From Anarhynchus alexandrinus (taxonomy: Eukaryota; Chordata; Aves; Charadriiformes; Charadriidae), in NCBI GenBank assembly GCA_008711295.1, contig VUYV01000063.1, positions 895,880-959,879 on the forward strand: 64,000 nucleotides of DNA, read 5' to 3'. Below are positions 9,421-23,640 of this stretch, piece by piece. How positions within the stretch are numbered: the stretch's first letter is position 1; each line of letters starts with the position of its first letter. The translations under genes and the position numbers were made by a program. The notes under the pieces were generated by a model. The model was not told where the DNA came from and ran no database searches. It was given only the letters and a program-made list of their open reading frames with translations.

Positions 9421-12400
9421 CTTTAAGAGTGGCAAATGATCCCAGAGTAAAAAATTAGCTCCATCACTGCAAATCACATGACATGTTTTGTTCAACGTAA
9501 AATTATTATTCACCATTTAAATTAAGGATTGCAAGGGAAATTCATTCTGAGCTTTTTCCATTTCCCTCATATACACAATTTGGCTAATGAACCAAGAAAC
9601 CAATTAGTGAAACATCTCAATTTATAGCAGGTTGAGGTAATCTTTAGCCGGGGCACAGTTAAAACTCCTGCACTGTGAAAAGAAGACTTTTCATCTTCAG
9701 AAACAGCACTGTGGAGTTAATGAGCCCTCTTAATACAAAGCATCACTGATGGCACTCTTTGCCCAAAGACAGAGACTTCACCTCTCCCCAGCAGCACCTA
9801 CCAGAAAGCAGCAGAATTTGGGTAAAATCTCCACGCAAATACAGCATTTTCTTTCTGTTGACATTTTGTGGATCTTGGTGGATTTTGGCACACGGATGTG
9901 CAGTCCATGGTGGTGCACAGCAAAGGTTGGATGTCTATGCGGAGCTATGGTTTTTGGAGAAGCTTCATTTTGATGTAGCAGTTGTCCTCCTGCACATACA
10001 GTACCCTCTTACCACCATGCCTCAGTTTTTGCATCCAAGGCATTGTGCTGAAGACTTTCTCCCAATTTGCAGCCCTAATCACCGGGTGGGACTGCTCAGG
10101 CTGACCCGAGCCTGTGCCTTGTGCATGGCTGAGGAGAGGGACTACCATAGAGGCCACTCTCCAGCTTCAGCACCGAGCCAGGTGTATCCTCTGAGGTGCC
10201 CTGGTCCCACAAACCAATGGAAGAAGCCTCACTCTTTAGAGACAAGAGGTTTGAGGATGCAAAGAGAGGAGGTGGAGGGGACAGTGCTCAGACAAGCTGA
10301 TGGGCCAATGGGGAGGGCATATCTCAACTCCCACCTTCTTCCCAGGTGCTGGGCTCCACAGCCCAACCCACTCCTTAGTGTCAGGTCCCTCAGCTAGTTT
10401 CTCTAGTTATAAGTAAATGGCTTATTAAAAGGCTAAAGAAACAGGAGATGGACTGTAGACCTGAGATTCAGAAGTGTGTTTTCCCAGATCCCAGAAAACC
10501 TGTAGCCAGGCTGGAGGGTGGACCAGGTGAAACAGTATAGGGTTTATGGGGTAAAAGAAAGCACATAAAGGAACAGCGGAAGCAATCCACTGCTAAAAGG
10601 AAGTCTTTGCTCCAGGGACTGCTCGTACATTTTGCACTACAAAGTTACTTTAATAAAGCACATTAAAAAAAGGAAACAGAACTGCAGCCCCAATATTCCC
10701 TTCTGCTGCTGTAAAACCAACATAGGTGGCAGTCAGCTCTGTGGCACAGAATATAGCCTGGTTTGCTAAACCACATTTCTTCCATGGGGTTTACATCCTA
10801 CTGCCACCTGTTTCTCAACATGGTGTTATCAGCCTTGGTTAAACTCATTAAAGATGTATGTTCTGTACCAGAGAGGCATGTGTGCACAAGTGCAAGACAT
10901 GCATCAATTACTTCTTCCTCTATTAAACCGTATCAAATCCTCGCACGCCAACCTAGGACCCCAAAATATTTCCCATCTCCCAACCTTCCTACCACTTCCT
11001 ACTACTCCTCAATCCTCGATACCACCCTTGACATCCAGAAGTCAAATCCAATCCCACCTCTTCATGCATCAGCCCGAATGCCTCGCAGCTGACTTGGGTC
11101 TCAGAGGAAGAGCTCACCTGGGCTGGAAGAGGGGTAGAGTCACAGGGACACAGCAAGCACCTCCACAAGATGTGGATATTTTTTTGAGGTACTGCCTGTA
11201 TGGAGGCATTTATCTCATGCTGCTCGGTTAAGTATTTCTACGAAGGCATGTGGGAGCAACCCACCCAATATTCTAGTAGCACTAGTGTGTGTGCTTCACA
11301 GTTTGGGAATCCCAGGTTTAGGGGAGTTTAATTTCAACAGGAGAGTACTCCCAGGGATGATCCTCTGCTGATACCCTTCCTTGCAATCAGCCTGTGCAAC
11401 CCCAGCTGGAAAAGGAGAGGAGCAAGAGAAGGCAAACACTTATACTGGAAGCAGAGCCTGCCCGACACACGCACATTTAATGAGCCCCAGAATTGGACAC
11501 AATTCAGAAGTTGTATGTAGACAGACGCAGCTCGCTACAAACACGGAGTGCAAGAAATAATTTGAACTACTCAAACATTATTGAGCTGCAATCAACTAAT
11601 CACTTAGGAAAAAGACCAAGAGTCACGAACAGCTTAATGTAAACATCTTTTCAGCATGCAAGAATAGGCAAAAAGGAAAACAAGTATTAGGCTGCACAAG
11701 GAACAGAATGCATTATGGAAAGTACAGTAGCACTAAACATAACCTAGTGGTATGCTAAAGTACTCTGCCTAATAATGATTCTCCTCTGTAAAATTTTAAG
11801 GGGACCTAAGCTGTTTAGGTATACCTGTTATTTTTAGCCTTTAGGTACTAGGTGCTCTTACAGCAACAATTTGGTAATGGGCAATAAATATGGGAGGCTT
11901 CATTTTTTAAACTCAGTGCATCAGTAACCCCAAATTTGCTGAAAAAAATATATTGAATTCAAATTCAACTAAGAGTTCCTCTGAGGCTTGGGCTTGATTC
12001 CATGCGAGGTGGTGGAAGTCAGCCACTTCCTTTTTACTTAGAATAGTAAAGAAAAAGGAGAATGAATTTGACTTTATTTACAGCAATGGTAATATTATGA
12101 GAAGCATGAGACTTGGTAATTGAGTCAGGAGTGGAAGTGGAAGTCTCCTGTGACAGCCTGTAATTGTCAGAGCTCCAGCTAAATTCAGCGGACACGGATT
12201 CAAGTAATATTTTGAATACCTGGATAGCACCTGTACCAAACCTGGCCTCCAGACCTCCAGAGATTTGCTTCTCACTGCATTTTGGTCCTTCCGTTTTAAT
12301 ACAGCAAATATTAACCAGAAAACCGTATGGGTAATTCTCCACTTCGTGCTAAAAATATTTCATCTATAAGTGCATAAAAAATCCCATCCCCTAGCAACTG

Positions 12401-13946
12401 CGAGATTCCTGCTCGAAACGGTGATGGGAAAGATGGGGCTCCAGGAATGTTATAGTCAGGCAAGGATTCTGTGGGTGTGAAATTGTTGGCAATTATGTCT
12501 GATCACTGGCTGCACATGTTTTTGCTGAATACGTTCGGATTTACTGTAGAAATTGGCCTGAAGTATTACCGAATTCCGGGAGCCCTGATTAAAATAAACT
12601 GCATTCAAGATACATGTACTGCAGAGAGACCCTCGAGTCCAGGGAGAGCTCTGCACGAGCGGGAAGTGTCAGACACCAGAACAACAACAAATTAAAGAAA
12701 TGAATCGTCTCAGGAAATATTATTGCTGCTTTCCGAAAACAAGTGAAAAGGCAGTTGCTACCTGAGGAGCACAAAGGGGAAGAGAAACAACATTAGAAGT
12801 AATAAAGCAGAGTTCGGATGTGAGTAAGAGGCAGAGGAGCTCACTGAAGATCCAGACAGCAAATCAGCATAGATGATTAAGACAAAGTCATTACGGAGGG
12901 AGCTGCCGCGATCGCCCATCGGCTGGAAGGGGTGGGAAGGTCGTCCCCGCAGACACGGTGACGCCTCTTCCTCACTCTTTCCCTGGCTGCTGCTCACAGA
13001 CCCGGGGCAGGACTTGGTTTACCACCCTGTAAAATGCAGACAGTAGCACAAGTTTCCTTGCAGCTGGATGAGATATTCCTCAGCTTTCTCCCCCCTGGCT
13101 CTTTCCAACCTTTTTGCTCCCCGCACTGGACGAGCTCCTGGATGGAGCCACCAAAAGAGCTCTTTCGCTCATCACAAGCTCATCAACCCCACATTCAGCC
13201 CTCTTTCCTTGGACGCTTCCCGCAAGCATTCCCTGTGCAGTCCCGTTTGTTCAGGGAGAGGTTTGCAGGTAATGACGCAATTTTGGAGCCACAGACTTGC
13301 CCCAACCGGGCGCTGCAGGAGCTGTGGTCCTGCTCCTTTGCACCCTACGCCAGCCTCGTGGGGTGAAAGCAGCAGAAGCTGTACAAGAGAAGGCCCTTCT
13401 CACAGCCCCCTGATGAGCCCCGAGCAAGAAAAGACCCCCAGGTTTTATGGAAGAGGGCTCAGAGACCCATTTACAAGCCCTTTTATCTTTCCACCTGCAA
13501 GAGAAAAGGGACCTGCAGCGGTGCTTGGCTCGCCTTCTCGCATCCTCCTCCCACGTACAATAACCAAGTCAGCCCACGTTTCCCACAGGAGAGATGTACA
13601 TGAAAGCGATTGCTGATAGCTCAGCTGCCGAGGGAGGTTTTGGCTTTGGGCAGCGTGGCAGCGTAGAAATTGCCATCCACCACACGAGGATGAATCGAGG
13701 GACCAACGCGGAGTGCTGGCCAACAAACTTGGCCTCCTGCATCCACGGGGGATGCAAAAAGAAGATCAAACCTTATTTAATGATCTCATGTTGCCACTGT
13801 GAATGTGGGTATCAAGGAGATGATATAAGCATGGTTGTATTAGGGATGACTCCCTGGGCCACGGCTGAATTTTGCACGTAAGGAAAGATGTCAGTCCTCT
13901 GGGTGAAGAACAGAAGGTCTTTTTCCCCAAATATAAAAGTACTTAC
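9421..13946. other. mostly noncoding; GC-richer block at 9750-10400
   Basis: 9759-10397 is open for 212 codons on the plus strand with no domain, no splice support and an ordinary AT-rich start context. 12242-12287 (minus) is a 46-nt open segment that would join the candidates at 13947 and 9366 in phase, but its donor GTTTGG is poor. 13030-13620 is GC-richer and open in two plus frames. None is called as a gene. Confidence 0.4.
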
Positions 13947-14042
13947 CCTCTGAGCACAGAAGTGTCTTTCTGCTATCTTACTCATAACCTTTAGATTAAT
14001 TCGCTGTTCTAAAATGTTTGTAGGTGACATCATGATGGTTTC
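13947..14042 (-). CDS. candidate internal exon (unidentified protein)
   Basis: Minus-strand acceptor (AATCGCTTCAAAAG), 96 nt open in one frame, and a strong donor GTAAGTAC at 13939-13946. The 32-codon peptide contains MSPTNILEQRINLKVMSK followed by IAERHFCAQR. It starts and ends at phase 0. The basic, helix-prone composition is protein-like, but no family is recognised. An alternative acceptor at CATTTTAG would trim the first eleven codons and one further base. Confidence 0.35.
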
Positions 14043-15700
14043 CTTTTGAAGCGATTTATTTTACAGCTAAACTGCTGGTTTGTATTCTGAAAACTCAGCT
14101 CCAAGGTTCCACAGCTTTTGGGGGATCCTCGGGATGAATGTACTAAATTTCTGTTTCTCAGACTGCACTATCTGCCTTTTTTAGTCATCCTGCTACGAGG
14201 CATTCCTCCAAGAAGGTGATTTTCCCTCCTGCTCACCATATCTTTGGCAGAAAATGCATTTTAGTTAGCTAATTAAATACAGTCGTATTGTACATCAAAT
14301 ATCAGTAATAATATAGGGCGGTAACATTATGTCCACTGTGAGAGCAAGTTGCAATATACACCGAGTCTGTAATATATCACTGCGATAACAATTTGATGTA
14401 GCTGTGCTTTTAAATCTTTGCTGGGCAGAGTGACTAGCAAGCACCAGGGTCTGGCAAGTAGCTTTTGGGAAAGAGGATACTGTAACGATAAAGACGATGC
14501 CGTAACGATGAAGACAAGGATCCTCCTCCACGCACCTTTCCAAAGACGATGCAAAGCCTTGACGGCCTACGGAGGAACCCGTGGAGCCACGGTGCAGGCA
14601 GCTGCTCTGCTCCTAGGTCCAGCTTTTTTGCCAGCACTCAACTCAAACGCGCCCCTGTGCTGTCCTTCCCTGGGTTTCTCCTCCCAGCCCCATTCCCAGC
14701 GCTCGTGTGAGGCTGTGTCCTCAGCTTTCTGTTCCTCCTCTGTCTCTCCAGAGTACTATTGACCCTATTTTTCTGCATTGTACATCAACTGGTATAATAT
14801 AAAGAAAAACTCCTCATGCCTTGTATGTGTACGTTTTGGGTAGGGCATGCTTAGGTGTACATCAGAAACTGCTATTTTTTCTCCATTTTGCAGTTTCCTT
14901 AATGCAAACAATTAAACTTCTCTGCTGATTGAGTATATCCCAGCATTTCAAGATCTAATCTAACCTAAAAGAGCTTATGTTTTTAGGTATGCTTCCCCCT
15001 CCCCCTCCCAAAGGATTCCAGTGTCTTCCACAAGCTGCAATTACAGAATGATTAAAATTAAGCCCCTTCTGGAGCAGTCAGTAGAAGGCATATTGATAAC
15101 TTGCCTTCACTACCCATTTCAGTGGAGCAAAAGAGGGAAACCTTAGCTAAACACAACAGCTAAATGTCAACTGATCGAGGAAATCTGTGGGATGCTCAGA
15201 AGGCAGTAGACATAGACAGTGTTTCTTCTGAAGTGCAGAGAAGTAAATAAAGATATTTTTTCTGAACAAAGTTTATATTGCTCAGAAAAGTGGAGCGTGC
15301 TAAAGCTAACACGTTGCTCATCAAGTTATGTTCTCCACCAGATGCATAATACCTACAGTTCTTGAAGACCCACTCATCTTCTACCACCAATGCCCATAAG
15401 CCACCAAAAATGGTCATGAAAAGAAGCAAACAATATTAGGTACCTATAAGCAGAGATGGGCTCCTAGAAATTGTCAGTATCCATGGCCAGGCTCACTTGG
15501 GCACTGGAGGATGCAAGCACAAGGCTCACATTCATCTCCATTAATATTTTTAGTCAAAGCTTAAAGAACAGTAAAACAAACTAATCTGTAAAAGAAAATA
15601 CATATTAGCATTTAGATTAACAGTGATTATCTCCATTTCCCATCACCAGACAACAGTGAAATACATGATGATTGTTTAAGATTTTTTTTTTTTTTTTTTT
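14043..15700. other. noncoding sequence ending in a 19-T run
   Basis: A 77-codon minus-strand open frame at 15196-15429 has no clear splice sites. The T19 run at 15682-15700 abuts an ambiguous base. Nothing else supportable. Confidence 0.4.
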
Positions 15701-15701
15701 N
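15701..15701. other. single ambiguous base (N) at a homopolymer
   Basis: N follows T19 (15682-15700) and precedes AAAA. Likely an assembly join or unresolved homopolymer. Confidence 0.9.
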
Positions 15702-18700
15702 AAAAGGTTAAGGGCTCCCTGAATTCAAAGGGCTGGGAAACACTGGCCTGTAAGATAAATGGCACTGGCCCCAACATGTGCTGCGTATCCTCAATACATC
15801 TGGACTCTAGTTGGAATTAAAATTCATATCGCAGTAGCAATTAAAAGACAGAACTAGGTCATGAGCTGTTGTTCAAGGCACTGTGCAAGCAAAGAATGAA
15901 CAAAAAAAAAAACCAAAACCCGAAGCAAGCAGCATTTGCCCTAAAAATTTCAGCATTGAGAAATTCAGAAATATGAGATGACAAAAAGAGGAGGATACAA
16001 CAGGAAAATAGGAGTTGGGGTGTTTTAGCAATGCCACGTTATGCGCTCACCTTTTCAGCGAGCAAGGGCTGTTAGCACCAGGCAGTTCTCAGTTTGCATT
16101 ATGACAATTTAATTTCAAGGAGAGGACAGGGAAGGACTGAACTGGCGATGCTCAGCGCCCGCCAAGCGCTGAGGGCTCGCTGGTGTGCTTGGCCCTGTAC
16201 GCACGGGCTGGTGCTGCACGGGTGATACGTTTCTTTACACCTACATGCGGCATTGTTTGCAAGAGTCGCTTCTGTGGCTGGAAGATTTTTATAAAAGAAA
16301 CCATAGCAACCCTCCTAAATCTACTGGAGCAGCAGTTAACAATTTGCTATGTCCATTCTGGTACGCAGCTTTTTCTTTTCTCCCATTAAGTTCTGTATCT
16401 CCGTCCAACTGTTTTATTCTATATGGAAAGGATTGTATGAGCGATATACCCACAATGCACTCTCTGGTATATCATACTCAGTGTGACAATGCACATTGTA
16501 TTATCCATATCCCATTCGAGATGTAGGAAGTGAGAATGAAATCGCATTGCTTCAATTCCTTTTTCAAAATTGCGCTGTGAAAATTTGGGCTGTTATCTGC
16601 AGGTTAGCGTGGAACCTCACCGCAGACTGCTCTTCTGGTTTTGCAGTGCTGCACAATATTATTAATGAAGGTGAGCACCCGCCTTCAATTTAACGGGGGT
16701 CTCATTTTCATTCACTCAGTCACATGGGCAAAAAAGATGGTTGAACGAAACTTTAGCAAAGCGAGAGCCAGCCACATTGTTGATTAAACCTTGCTTTCAG
16801 TATAATTTAGCCTAAAAAGTGATCTGTTAAGAAAAACTGACCACACAGGAGAAAAGTACCCTCCTTCTGCAAGACTTTGTGGGGCAACTTTGCCTGTTAA
16901 AGCCTGAGATTATTGGGGAAAAAAAAAAAATATCATTTTAAGTACATTTCCAAAACAACCCTCACTACGCACAAGAGCTACGGGTGGGATCGATTCACGC
17001 GTACAATCGCCTGACAGCTGGGAATGTGTTTGTTTCATCTACGTGGCTGAAATGCTGGATGCGAGGAGAGCTGTACCAGCACTGCGCTGGTGACACGGAG
17101 GGGAGAGCGGTCTCCTCCTCGGCATCCGAAAAGCAGCAGTCGGCGGTTTCAGAAGAGACAGTAGGCGGATGAGTTGCAGAGAGTAGCTGCCCGTGTGCCC
17201 TCGCTTCCCCGTGGAGATGTCCAAGCCAAGCCATGCTATCTCCCCAGGCTGCCCGCTTGTTGGGTGCTCAACCTCCCGACTTTATTTTACGTGTATGCAG
17301 CAATAGGAGACACCAGAAGTCCAGATCGATGGAAGTATAAAAATACACGCAATCGATGAAATTCAAACGGACGGATTTGAAACACAACCCCAGAGGCGCT
17401 CCGTGCTACCCACGAGGACTGCAGCTAGCGTTACCTTCTACTCAGTCTTCTGATGTTAAAAGCACTTCTTTTTTTCCATGTGTTTATCCTGGGCTATAAG
17501 GTAAATTGTATCTATATTCTCTTGAATCAATTCTTCGTCTTCCAAAAGACGTCCAAAATAACTGGCAATAGCTAATTTCACCACTGTTTATTATATTTAT
17601 TCTTCTGCACAGTTACATCCTCCGTCCCTTATAAAGCCTGCACTGATGGTCTTTAATCATCAGGAAAGGTTTATATAAGGGCGGCAAAGGCATATTTTAA
17701 GTTGTTTGTGATACATCCCTATGCAGGACCCTAATTATTAATGGTAACGCACCATCAACAAGTCAGAATACAACACTCAGCAAGGGGCTGTGTATACTTT
17801 GCAGGGAGTTGAGGAAAGATTATGCACGTTCAAAATAGATAGTGGTCATCACCATGCGCCCGACAATAGTTTACGCTGAATTTTCTCCGTTGCTGCTGAT
17901 GGACTGTCAGGTGCCAGACAGTGCCACAGGAGGGGGTCACAAGTGTAATTCCACATTGAGAATGAAGCTCTTTGGAAGGTGTTGCCAGGAAATGTGCAAA
18001 CGGCAAAAATGACAAAGTGATTGCTACAGAAAAACACCGGAGTATTATTCAGAGTAATTCACGCAGATCACTTGATTTTGACAGCAACTGAAGAGGTTTT
18101 TTAAGATTCACCCCCAACTGAAGGGAATATTTTGCCAGTAATAGATTAACTCTTTTATCACCTCAGGAAACAATTAAAGACTTGGTTGAAAGATAACATA
18201 TTTCTCTCTGGGGCCACTGATGCCTCAAACCTTGGAAGTACCAAACAGTTTCCAACAGTTGTTCATTACCGTAACGGTTCGAGGGAGACTCCAGTGTCTA
18301 ATAATACTCCTAACGCAGCTTCTCTGAACGTAAGCAAATTATACTAAAAAAAAAAAATCAAAATGTTTAACCTTTGAAAGCATACCATCATTTACTGCTC
18401 ATAATGCTGCAGATCATTTTGAAAGACACCACTGTCAACTAATGAATGAAAATGAACAGACTCTTCCAGCTAATTGCACTCACAGCACAATACAGCAACG
18501 TGCACTATAGACCAGGTGGTTCTTGAAGGTTGTGAAATATAGTTTTCAATCAATGCTTTTTACTCAACTACTATAGTTAATTCGGGCCTGGAGGAGGTGC
18601 TTCATTTGTCAGTCGTGGCTACGTGACAGAGCTTCGCATGGGCCCTCAAAATACTTACAGCTTAGATTTCTTCAAATACAGGTTATAAAAACAGTTGCTT

Positions 18701-21700
18701 TCTGCCTGTTAGTAATTACTGTCAACCATTAGGCGACATTTCAGTAGTTGTCATTTAAATGTATTAAGGCTGACATTCAGGTTCAGAACTTCCCTCTCTG
18801 TAGCTCTGAATCATTTCACCATCTGCAGGTCAACCAGGAAAGAGTCTTGGGCTCTCTCCTCTTGCTCCCTGCCCACTCTTCTGCTCAAGAAGTCAAATCT
18901 TCCTTGGACATCACTAGATGTCACTACTGGGTGCACAAACACACACACACAAGCAAACCTGCTCAGGAGCTCTGCTAATTGCTGAACTGATTACCCCACT
19001 GGGAGGAAGAAATGCACTTTCCCAAAGAACTATGTGATTTAAAACTTGAGGATGAATCTTTCATGCATGAATTTTAGAAGCCGTGGGAGCGTGACTGACG
19101 TGTTACACCATCACACAACCATGATTACTGTATGTTGCACATCACCGATGAGAATCTGAGAAAGGTTTGGGCCTGGGACCACACACGTAGGTTTCAGTGT
19201 GACTGTCCTCTGCTCACCTCTCCCTCTCTGGAGAGATACAGAGACAGAAATGTCACATGAAACAAGAGCAATGTTGGATGAAAGAACACTCTTGAGACAT
19301 GCCCTGGGGAGATGACAGCTTGGGGTTGGGCTGGACCGCAAAGAGGGTGGGGACTGCTGCTCTTCCAGGCCGGGCTGCTCTGAGACACAGAACGGGCTTT
19401 ACAGCAAAGGAACACCTGGAGAACAAGTGAAAACCTTTATTGTAAGAAGTTCAGTTTCATCTGTGCTGTTGTCATACCAGCTCAGCTTTTCCACTTAGAA
19501 GCCACTAGCAGCTACTAACAAGCTTACTACTAATTAAGGTAGTTATGTTGGTTTAGTCTTTTGTTAAGGTTAAAGACCAAACGGAGTCACCCACAATGTC
19601 GGTTGGGAAGGGAACCCAAATGTGGTTCCCTTCTGCTGGAGACTCTTCCCTGGTCACGCACGTGGCACTGCTCTCCCCAAGGTCCTACACACAACAAATG
19701 CTGCAAGTCCCATCGCAAGGACATGCTGGTCCATGGGACACGTCTCCTGCTCCAGGCGCTGCTCCATAGCCAGTGACCACATCGGGCCCCGTTAGCTGAA
19801 GTTTGCTACGTGGCTGTGACCTGGGGGACCAGTAAAGTAAGTGGCTGACGTTCAGCCGGTGCTCGGCTTTCCCAGGGCCGCGCTCCCAGACCTTGCTCAA
19901 TCCGCACGCCGTGCGGGCCGCACGCTGGCTTTTCCAGTCTTTCCGCTTTCTCTGCCACAGGCTGCCAGACAGCTGCAAAACAATAGCGAGAAAATTTCCT
20001 CTACCTGTTCTTCAAAACTTACTTTAAAACTTGCCTTTTATTTTGCGTACTACTTGGGTTTAGAACTGGAGGTTGGTGTTGTTCCAAATACCTTAGCCCA
20101 GCGTAACTACCATCTACACCAACTTTGCCATGGAAGCCCCAAGTAGGAAACCTCAGCACGCTTCCACGCTGAAACAGCAAAGTCCCTCAACCGTAGCAAT
20201 GCCCACAGCCCGGCAGAACAGCCACAATGCACCGCCTTTGTGTCACCAGCCCCAAAGAGCAGCAAAATACATCTTACACAAAGGAGAGAATGCTGCCAAA
20301 CCATGAAAATCCCGCTCTTGCCATCGCTCGCAGCACGCACACCCATAGCTTTGCTCTCACAGAGCTGCTAACCCGGGGAAATAGCGGAGACTACGCATCC
20401 CCCTGCCCTCTGCCTTGGGTGGGAAGCAAGGAGACGCGGGCATCCTCTAATGAAGAGACGCATGAGAATGACATGTCAGTGACTACAGAAAACACCTCTT
20501 ACTGTACATAGTTTGTATACACAAAGAAAAAAAAAAACACAACAGGCTGCTCCAAATGGCCACGCACAGGACTTTTGATACAAAATGAGCCAAACCACTC
20601 TACAATATTTTTTTTGGCCAAGTTTTAAAGTCTTTTCAATAAATTTGCATGAACAGCCACCTCTAAAATTCACAAAAGTTAACAAAAATTAAAAGAGGTG
20701 CCTGACCTCTTCCCATTGCCAGAAAGAGATCCTTAAACAAAAATAGTAGCATGTGTTTTGGTTTGTTTTTTTTTATAATTCAACAAAGAAGAACGGATGA
20801 GAAAAATGTACCCTCAAAACCGTGGTTATAAAGTTGAAGTTAATGTGCAACCAACGCTTGTGGGGCTCTCCAGGGATTAGGAATTGACTACATAGGCTGG
20901 GGTCAAGGGACAGAAAGGGACTTACTGGGAGAGACTTGATGCTCCTGCTGGGACCTTGCATGGAGGAAGCGAGAAGAAATGCTGCTGCCACGGGCCGCTC
21001 CAGTCTCTCCCCTGGCAGCAGATGCCATCCCGCCCTTCCAACCGCTTGGCGCTGCTCCTTTTATTGCCTCCAGCACTCTACTGTCCCTAAGAGCCATGTA
21101 ACCTCAGCAGTAAACTATGTGATATCTCTGTGCAAATAGATATCACTAATATAGCATAACTCACTTGCAAATACAAAACACCAAAATCTTTGCCATGTAA
21201 CGAAGTTGATTAGACAACAATCAGTTCATTCTCAGTATTTCAGTGCAACCAACAAAAAGCCGACAAATACTCAATACCAACTTCACTTTGGTGTAAGTTT
21301 CGTGTGACATCTGGAACCATCATCCATTGCATTTTTACTTCATTTCTATTCTGGCCCCTTCAGGGTGCACACAAGAGAATATTTCCCCAGAGGAAGCATC
21401 TTAACCCAGCAATGACTGCAATGGTTATAGGGCAACGTCCGTATCCACACAACCACTGCTGGCATCCAGCAAACACAGGCTGGTGGCTTGCAGAGCACCG
21501 GGAACGGTTCATGACTATTTATACTTCTCAACCCCATTGTACCAAAAGCTTTTAAGTAATTAGTTTTCCCTCATTAACAGATGCGCTGCCTGGGGAAGGG
21601 CACACAGGCGCTCCCAAGCCCCATCCTGGATTACAGGGCAGCACGGTATGGTCTTGGAGTGGAAGGCTCAGGAGTGCCAAGCAGGGGCTGATGAGGAGGA

Positions 21701-23640
21701 GGTAACACAACCACAACGTTCATACAAATGCGTTATTCCCAAGGCAGAACTGCAGGTGTTCACTTGGTAAGATCAGAGACCATAACAGCAATAAAAATAT
21801 TCGCAGGACATTACCACAAACCCGTGTATTCAAACGAGAAAGATGAACAATATTTATCAACATCACTTTTGTGGACACCCAAATGTACCTTATGAGACAT
21901 CAGGTGACATACTGATTTTTTGCTAATGTCGCATCCTCTGCTAAAAGAAGCAAAGTTTATATACCTCATGTACCAAAAAGTAATCTACAAACACAGCCAA
22001 CAGGGCGAGTAGTGCTATTCCGCTGCAAGCACATCTCTAATAAAATATGTGGGGTTTGTACCTTCTTACTGACACATCTAATCCATTATTCCATTTTTCT
22101 CTTTTATACTTTTAGAAGCAAAGTAGACATTTGGTAAAGTCTAATTTAATTTTATCACTAATGCATTCAAACACATCACTAAAAACTGTGTTGCTAAAAT
22201 TGCATTACAGAAAAAACAGGTAAAACAGACACCGTTATCTCCTTGAAAAATATGGGCCTTACGCTACAGCACCTACTGATGTGAGTCTGCTGAAACCAAC
22301 AGGATTACTTACATGAATAAGGATTACTTCCATGATTAAGGAGTGCAGGATTACATCCATTGTTTGCATATCTCCTGTTATTTACATATCCCTATTTTCA
22401 CCTCTTTTTTTGTTTGTTTTTGTTAAAACATAGGGCATTTAATTACTGTTAGCACCAGATATCATTATGCTGCACTTTTATCCCTTCAAAATTTGGCTGT
22501 CTTTTGGATGTCAGTGAAAATGCTTTTATGATCAAAACAAAGAAAATAAAGTAGAAGCAGCAGAATCCAGACTAGGTAATTAAAAAAAAACCCAAAAAAC
22601 AAAAAACCCAAACAAATAAAAAGAGCTTGTTATCCACAATCAAAACTTATTCCGGATTCATTTCATATTCATGCTTCTACCCATGGCCTCTGCCTTTGGG
22701 AGCTGATTATTTACATCAGGTTTTTAACTGTGCCAAGTACTGAGTTACCTGAGAGTTCTCAGGCAATGCTGATAGCATCACTACTGGAAAACAACAAAAA
22801 TCAGGCAAACAATTGAAACAAATATTATAGGCAGGTATACTGATAATGAGTAATAAAGCAAAGCATTTTGCTGCTTTTCACCTTACAAAGAAGCGGTAAG
22901 CCTGGCCTTAGTTCATCACTGCCCTATGCTTTACATACAAAATATATTTCCTTCCTATCCTTAGACAAATTGGGTAAGTTACCAATGCTTTTCAACTACT
23001 TTGTGACACAACAGAATAGTTAATGCATGGTGAGAAAGTTACGCAGGTCCCCGTTCCTGTTCCCAGCCCAATCGGAAAGGTATTTAGCTGAATAAAGAGC
23101 AACAACACAAGTTACAACGGGGAGCCAACATTTCTTATGAAAAATAACACACGTTCTTTCGGATTCTCCAGTTTGACACTGAATTACATTAGCCTCAGTT
23201 TTGGTTGCGAGAAACCAGGCTTGGATCGTAAACATGTTTTGTTTTAGTAGCGGGCTACCGGGCTTTGAAAATTTAAATAACACAAGTCAATTTAGGAAGG
23301 CTCGACTGTACCTTTAGTGTCAGTTCTGCAGGTGCTGTTTACATATTTTCTACAGTTAAAAATAAATATATCGAATGCCTTTTTAGGCTTCTTTAAGTCA
23401 TTTTTAAAGCAAAAAGAATGCAGACTGTTTTTAGAAGGACTGGTAAAACACTGCACATTATAGCTATTGCAAACTGAAAAGAGCTTGCAGCGGATTCAGA
23501 AAACATCAAAAGTTGCACAAACTTACCGCAGCTACCTGTTTTCTTCCAAGAAGGGTAGTTTATGGTCAGGTACATCTGAGTTACAAAAGACTGTGTGTCC
23601 CGGGTCCATTTTGCGTAAGGCTTAACCTGAAAATCCACCC
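15702..23640. other. unique noncoding sequence
   Basis: No repeat family recognised; a short CA run lies near 18939-18951. Several 20-60-nt open segments flanked by AG and GT occur on the minus strand (e.g. 16621-16648, 18659-18705, 20023-20065, 21889-21940, 22313-22374). They can even be chained in phase, but at this length such segments are expected by chance and some implied introns would be under 50 bp, so they are not called. Confidence 0.4.

Noticed and set aside
16647..16670. 24-nt plus-strand microexon with a fine acceptor and GTGAGC donor (peptide LHNIINE)
   Set aside because: Eight codons carry no information, and the same bases give equally plausible open segments on the other strand.
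18659..22923. Chain of very short minus-strand open segments that can be joined in phase
   Set aside because: With 20-60-nt pieces and many AG/GT choices, phase-compatible chains arise by chance; some implied introns would be 23-46 bp, too short for vertebrate splicing.
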